Of a stretch of 64,000 nt of DNA, positions 61,990 to 64,000 are shown piece by piece. How positions within the stretch are numbered: position 1 is the stretch's first letter; each line of letters opens with the position of its first letter. The notes beneath the pieces are model-generated. The model was not told the DNA's origin, did no database searches, and was given only the letters and a program-made list of their open reading frames with translations. Source of the DNA: Maricaulis sp047308265 (GTDB lineage Bacteria; Pseudomonadota; Alphaproteobacteria; Caulobacterales; Maricaulaceae); contig NZ_JBKQWY010000003.1 in assembly GCF_047308265.1 (NCBI RefSeq), positions 397,796 to 461,795 of the forward strand. The letters run 5' to 3'. A program made the position numbers and the translations under genes.

Positions 61990-63459
61990 TTAGCTGGTGG
62001 TCGGATAGTTGGGCGCCTCGCGCGTGATCTTCACATCATGCACATGGCTTTCACGCAGGCCCGCATTGGTGATGCGTACAAATTGCGCCCGCTCATGCAA
62101 GTCGGGGATCGTGGCCGAACCGGTATATCCCATCGCCGCGCGCAGACCGCCCACCATCTGGTGCAGGATCGGACCGACCGACCCCTTGAACGGGACCTGG
62201 CCCTCAATGCCTTCCGGCACGAGTTTCATACGCTCGGTGTTTTTCTGGAAATAGCGATCTGCAGACCCCGCCGCCATCGCGCCCAGCGACCCCATGCCGC
62301 GATAGGATTTGTAGGACCGGCCCTGATAGAGGAAGACCTCGCCCGGGCTTTCCTCGGTGCCCGCCAGCAGCGATCCCACCATGACCGCATGCGCACCGGC
62401 CGCCATCGCCTTGGCCATGTCACCGGAAAACTTGATCCCGCCATCGGCGATAATCGTCGCATCCGAGCCTTCCGCTGCCCGGCGCGCTTCAAGAATAGCG
62501 GTCAGCTGGGGCACGCCCACACCGGCCACAATCCGCGTGGTGCAGATGGATCCCGGACCGATCCCCACTTTCACACAATCCGCGCCTGCATCGATCAGCG
62601 CCTTGGCACCGTCATAGGTCGCGACATTGCCAGCCACCACACGTGTGGCATTGGTGTGTTTCTTCACACGCGCGACCTGTTCGAGCACGGACAGGCTCTG
62701 ACCATGCGCGGTATCAATCACCACCACATCAACCCCGGCATCGATCAAGGCTTCGGCGCGGGCAAACCCGCTATCCCCCACTGTGGTCGCAGCCGCCACG
62801 CGCAAACGGCCCTGGCTGTCCTTGGCGGCCATGGGATGCGCCTGGGCTTTCTCCATGTCCTTGACGGTGATCAGGCCGATGCAGCGATCCTGGTCATCCA
62901 CCACCAGAACACGCTCGATCCGGTGTTCGTGCAGCTTGCGACGTGCCTCGTCCTGGCTCGCTCCTTCGCGCACGGTGACCACATCGCGGGTCATCAGATT
63001 GCCGATCTTCTCATTGGGATCATCGGCGAAACGCACATCGCGATTGGTGACAATACCCACCAGCTTGCCCGGCCGGGTCTTGCTTGCGCCTTCCACCACC
63101 GGAATGCCAGAGATCTGGTGATGCTCAGTCAGGGCCCGCAGATCAGCCAGCGTCGCATCGGGCGAGATCGTCACCGGATCCACCACCATGCCGCTCTCAA
63201 ACCGTTTAACCTTGCGCACTTCCTCCGCCTGTTCCTCGATGGACAGATTGCGGTGCACCACAGCCAGCCCCCCGGCCTGGGCCATGGCAATCGCCATCGG
63301 CGCCTCGGACACGGTATCCATGGCGGCGGCCAGCATCGGAATGTTCAGATTGATATCCGGTGCGATCTGCGTTGAGACGTTTGCATCGGCGGGCAAGACT
63401 TCAGACGGGCCCGGCTGCAAGAGCACGTCATCGAAGGTAAGACCTTCGCGAATCTCCAT
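61990..63459 (-). CDS. guaB: Inosine-5-prime-monophosphate dehydrogenase
   Basis: GuaB oxidises IMP to XMP, the first step of GMP synthesis. The 489-residue protein has the catalytic cysteine C306 in GPGSICTTRIVAGVG, a tandem CBS module at about 95-205, and the conserved opening LTFDDVLLQPG. The ATG at 63459 follows AGGAGG; longer frames run into the repeat element. Confidence 0.97.
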   Translation of the reverse strand: MEIREGLTFDDVLLQPGPSEVLPADANVSTQIAPDINLNIPMLAAAMDTVSEAPMAIAMAQAGGLAVVHRNLSIEEQAEEVRKVKRFESGMVVDPVTISPDATLADLRALTEHHQISGIPVVEGASKTRPGKLVGIVTNRDVRFADDPNEKIGNLMTRDVVTVREGASQDEARRKLHEHRIERVLVVDDQDRCIGLITVKDMEKAQAHPMAAKDSQGRLRVAAATTVGDSGFARAEALIDAGVDVVVIDTAHGQSLSVLEQVARVKKHTNATRVVAGNVATYDGAKALIDAGADCVKVGIGPGSICTTRIVAGVGVPQLTAILEARRAAEGSDATIIADGGIKFSGDMAKAMAAGAHAVMVGSLLAGTEESPGEVFLYQGRSYKSYRGMGSLGAMAAGSADRYFQKNTERMKLVPEGIEGQVPFKGSVGPILHQMVGGLRAAMGYTGSATIPDLHERAQFVRITNAGLRESHVHDVKITREAPNYPTTS

Positions 63460-63487
63460 GGGAGACCTCCTTCTCTCTTGCGGGGCC

Positions 63488-63515
63488 GCTATATCAGACT
63501 GGCCGCCAAGGTCAA
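63488..63515 (-). promoter_or_regulatory. Predicted guaB promoter
   Basis: On the minus strand TTGACC (-35, 63515-63510) and TATAGC (-10, 63493-63488) are 16 bases apart, about 29 bases before the guaB start codon. Confidence 0.5.
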
Positions 63516-63582
63516 TTGACGATGTGCGGGAGGCCGCTATGCAACACCGCTGCCGCCGCGAAAACGGGCCATTTTTTTTGGG

Positions 63583-63747
63583 GCCCCTCAGCCGTTTTTT
63601 TTTCTTTTTGCTGGAGCTCCTCAGCCCCAGTGACGGAGATGGACTCTTGTATCCCTCTCCCCTTTTGGGGCTGAGGAGCCCGAGACCCTGCACAGGTCAG
63701 GGTCGGAGCGACGAAGGATGCCGAGTGCAACGAGGCGGGTGAGGGGC
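63583..63747. repeat. REP-like palindromic intergenic element, copy B
   Basis: It has the same outer arms as copy A, GCCCCTCA (63583-63590) and TGAGGGGC (63740-63747), and an identical right end. The inner part differs: a 13-bp perfect stem (GCTCCTCAGCCCC at 63616-63628, GGGGCTGAGGAGC at 63667-63679) and an extra GACCCTG/CAGGGTC hairpin. Confidence 0.8.
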
Positions 63748-63829
63748 AAAACAATAGACCAGCAAAACACCCTGACACACCCATTGCGTGTTTGAAGCCG
63801 CGCGCTAAACTTGATGTCAGGGGGATCAA

Positions 63830-64000
63830 ATGGCCAAGCTGACAGGTCCAAAACGCGCAGAGCTCAAAGCCCGTCTCGACCAGGAATGGTGGGATAAGTG
63901 GTGGGCGCAGGATTTTTCCTGGGCGGGACTGGCAGTGCTCAATGAAAAAGGTGATCCGAAACACCCTTGGCAAGGCTGGTCGATCACACCGGACGGCCGG
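63830..64000 (+). CDS. Hypothetical Trp-rich protein, 3-prime end cut off by the window
   Basis: An open frame starts at an ATG preceded by AGGGGGA and runs 57 codons to the window edge. It begins MAKLTGPKRAELKARLDQ and is rich in Trp (EWWDKWWAQDFSWAG). The family is not recognised from this fragment. Confidence 0.55.
   Translation, partial: MAKLTGPKRAELKARLDQEWWDKWWAQDFSWAGLAVLNEKGDPKHPWQGWSITPDGR

Larger units (their letters stand above)
63460..63829. other. 370-base intergenic region between guaB and the last gene
   Basis: It holds the guaB promoter, AAAACGG/CCGTTTT arms (63561-63598) followed by a T-rich run on the plus strand, and repeat copy B. The short frames seen here are repeat-derived, not genes. 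Confidence 0.65.

Noticed and set aside
61972..63375. 467-codon plus-strand frame opposite guaB
   Set aside because: Shadow of a certain guaB.
63512..63973. Minus-strand frames across the repeat at the right end
   Set aside because: They arise from the palindromic repeat and its flanks and lack any protein features; the same happens at 11908-12393 around copy A.
1..64000. tRNA, rRNA, CRISPR, prophage or transposase genes
   Set aside because: No cloverleaf-like gene, repeat-spacer array or mobile-element protein was seen in any gap; dedicated scanners could still reveal a small RNA.

Overview
The window reads as a gene-dense chromosomal segment of a free-living alphaproteobacterium, most likely of the Caulobacterales/Maricaulales (Hyphomonadaceae-like) type. 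This rests on gene orders I know from that group: dnaB-alr-radA-cvpA-purF-SDR, lptF-lptG-lptD-surA-pdxA-rsmA, fabD-fabG-acpP-fabF-mltG-yicC-gmk, and TPR protein-bamB-der next to panB. It also rests on a TonB-dependent receptor of the Xanthomonas/Caulobacter type and a GTTC-N7-GTTC LexA box. A species cannot be named from sequence alone. I saw no rRNA, tRNA, CRISPR array, transposase or prophage gene.

Layout. 1-5.3 kb: a cut-off membrane protein of unknown function, an Fe(II)/2-oxoglutarate oxygenase, hemH with two perfect inverted repeats upstream, and an MscS channel. 5.4-9.7 kb: gatC, gatA and gatB with three small membrane proteins between gatA and gatB. 9.9-14.8 kb: ruvX and an AEC transporter, an acetyltransferase, a repeat element, two I78-type inhibitor lipoproteins, holC and pepA. 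15-22.7 kb: LPS export and outer-membrane assembly genes (lptF, lptG, lptD, surA) with pdxA and rsmA. 22.7-28.75 kb (minus): the fatty-acid cluster with gmk, yicC and mltG. 29-30.3 kb: rpsF-rpsR-rplI. 30.4-33.5 kb: a TonB-dependent receptor and a long AT-rich regulatory gap. 33.5-40.4 kb: the dnaB to purF operon. 40.5-44.9 kb (minus): panB, then TPR protein-bamB-der. 45-48.5 kb (minus): two successive modules of small membrane protein, ECF sigma factor and anti-sigma-like protein, with an NnrU protein between them. 48.7-53.7 kb: an alpha/beta hydrolase divergent from a membrane-bound LytTR regulator, then slyX, an acetyltransferase-marR pair and a cold-shock gene. 53.9-55.8 kb: a MerR regulator divergent from a methyltransferase/DUF2938 operon. 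56-64 kb: guaA, a YceI lipoprotein, a sulfotransferase-like protein, rsmB, DUF2867, DUF3088 and MAPEG proteins, guaB, a second copy of the repeat element, and a cut-off gene.

Most coding content is housekeeping: envelope biogenesis (Lpt, SurA, BamB, MltG, fatty acids), purine synthesis (PurF, GuaA, GuaB), translation (GatCAB, S6, S18, L9, RsmA, RsmB) and DNA replication or repair (DnaB, RadA, RuvX, HolC). The more unusual material is regulatory. It includes a SoxR-box-like MerR operator, a MarR operator, a LexA box before radA, paired DnaA-box-like sites before dnaB, a LacI/XylR-like operator before the TonB receptor, a fabD start-site hairpin, the doubled sigma/anti-sigma modules and the membrane LytTR protein. 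I found no clear defence, secretion or biosynthetic system that would count as a wholly new machine.
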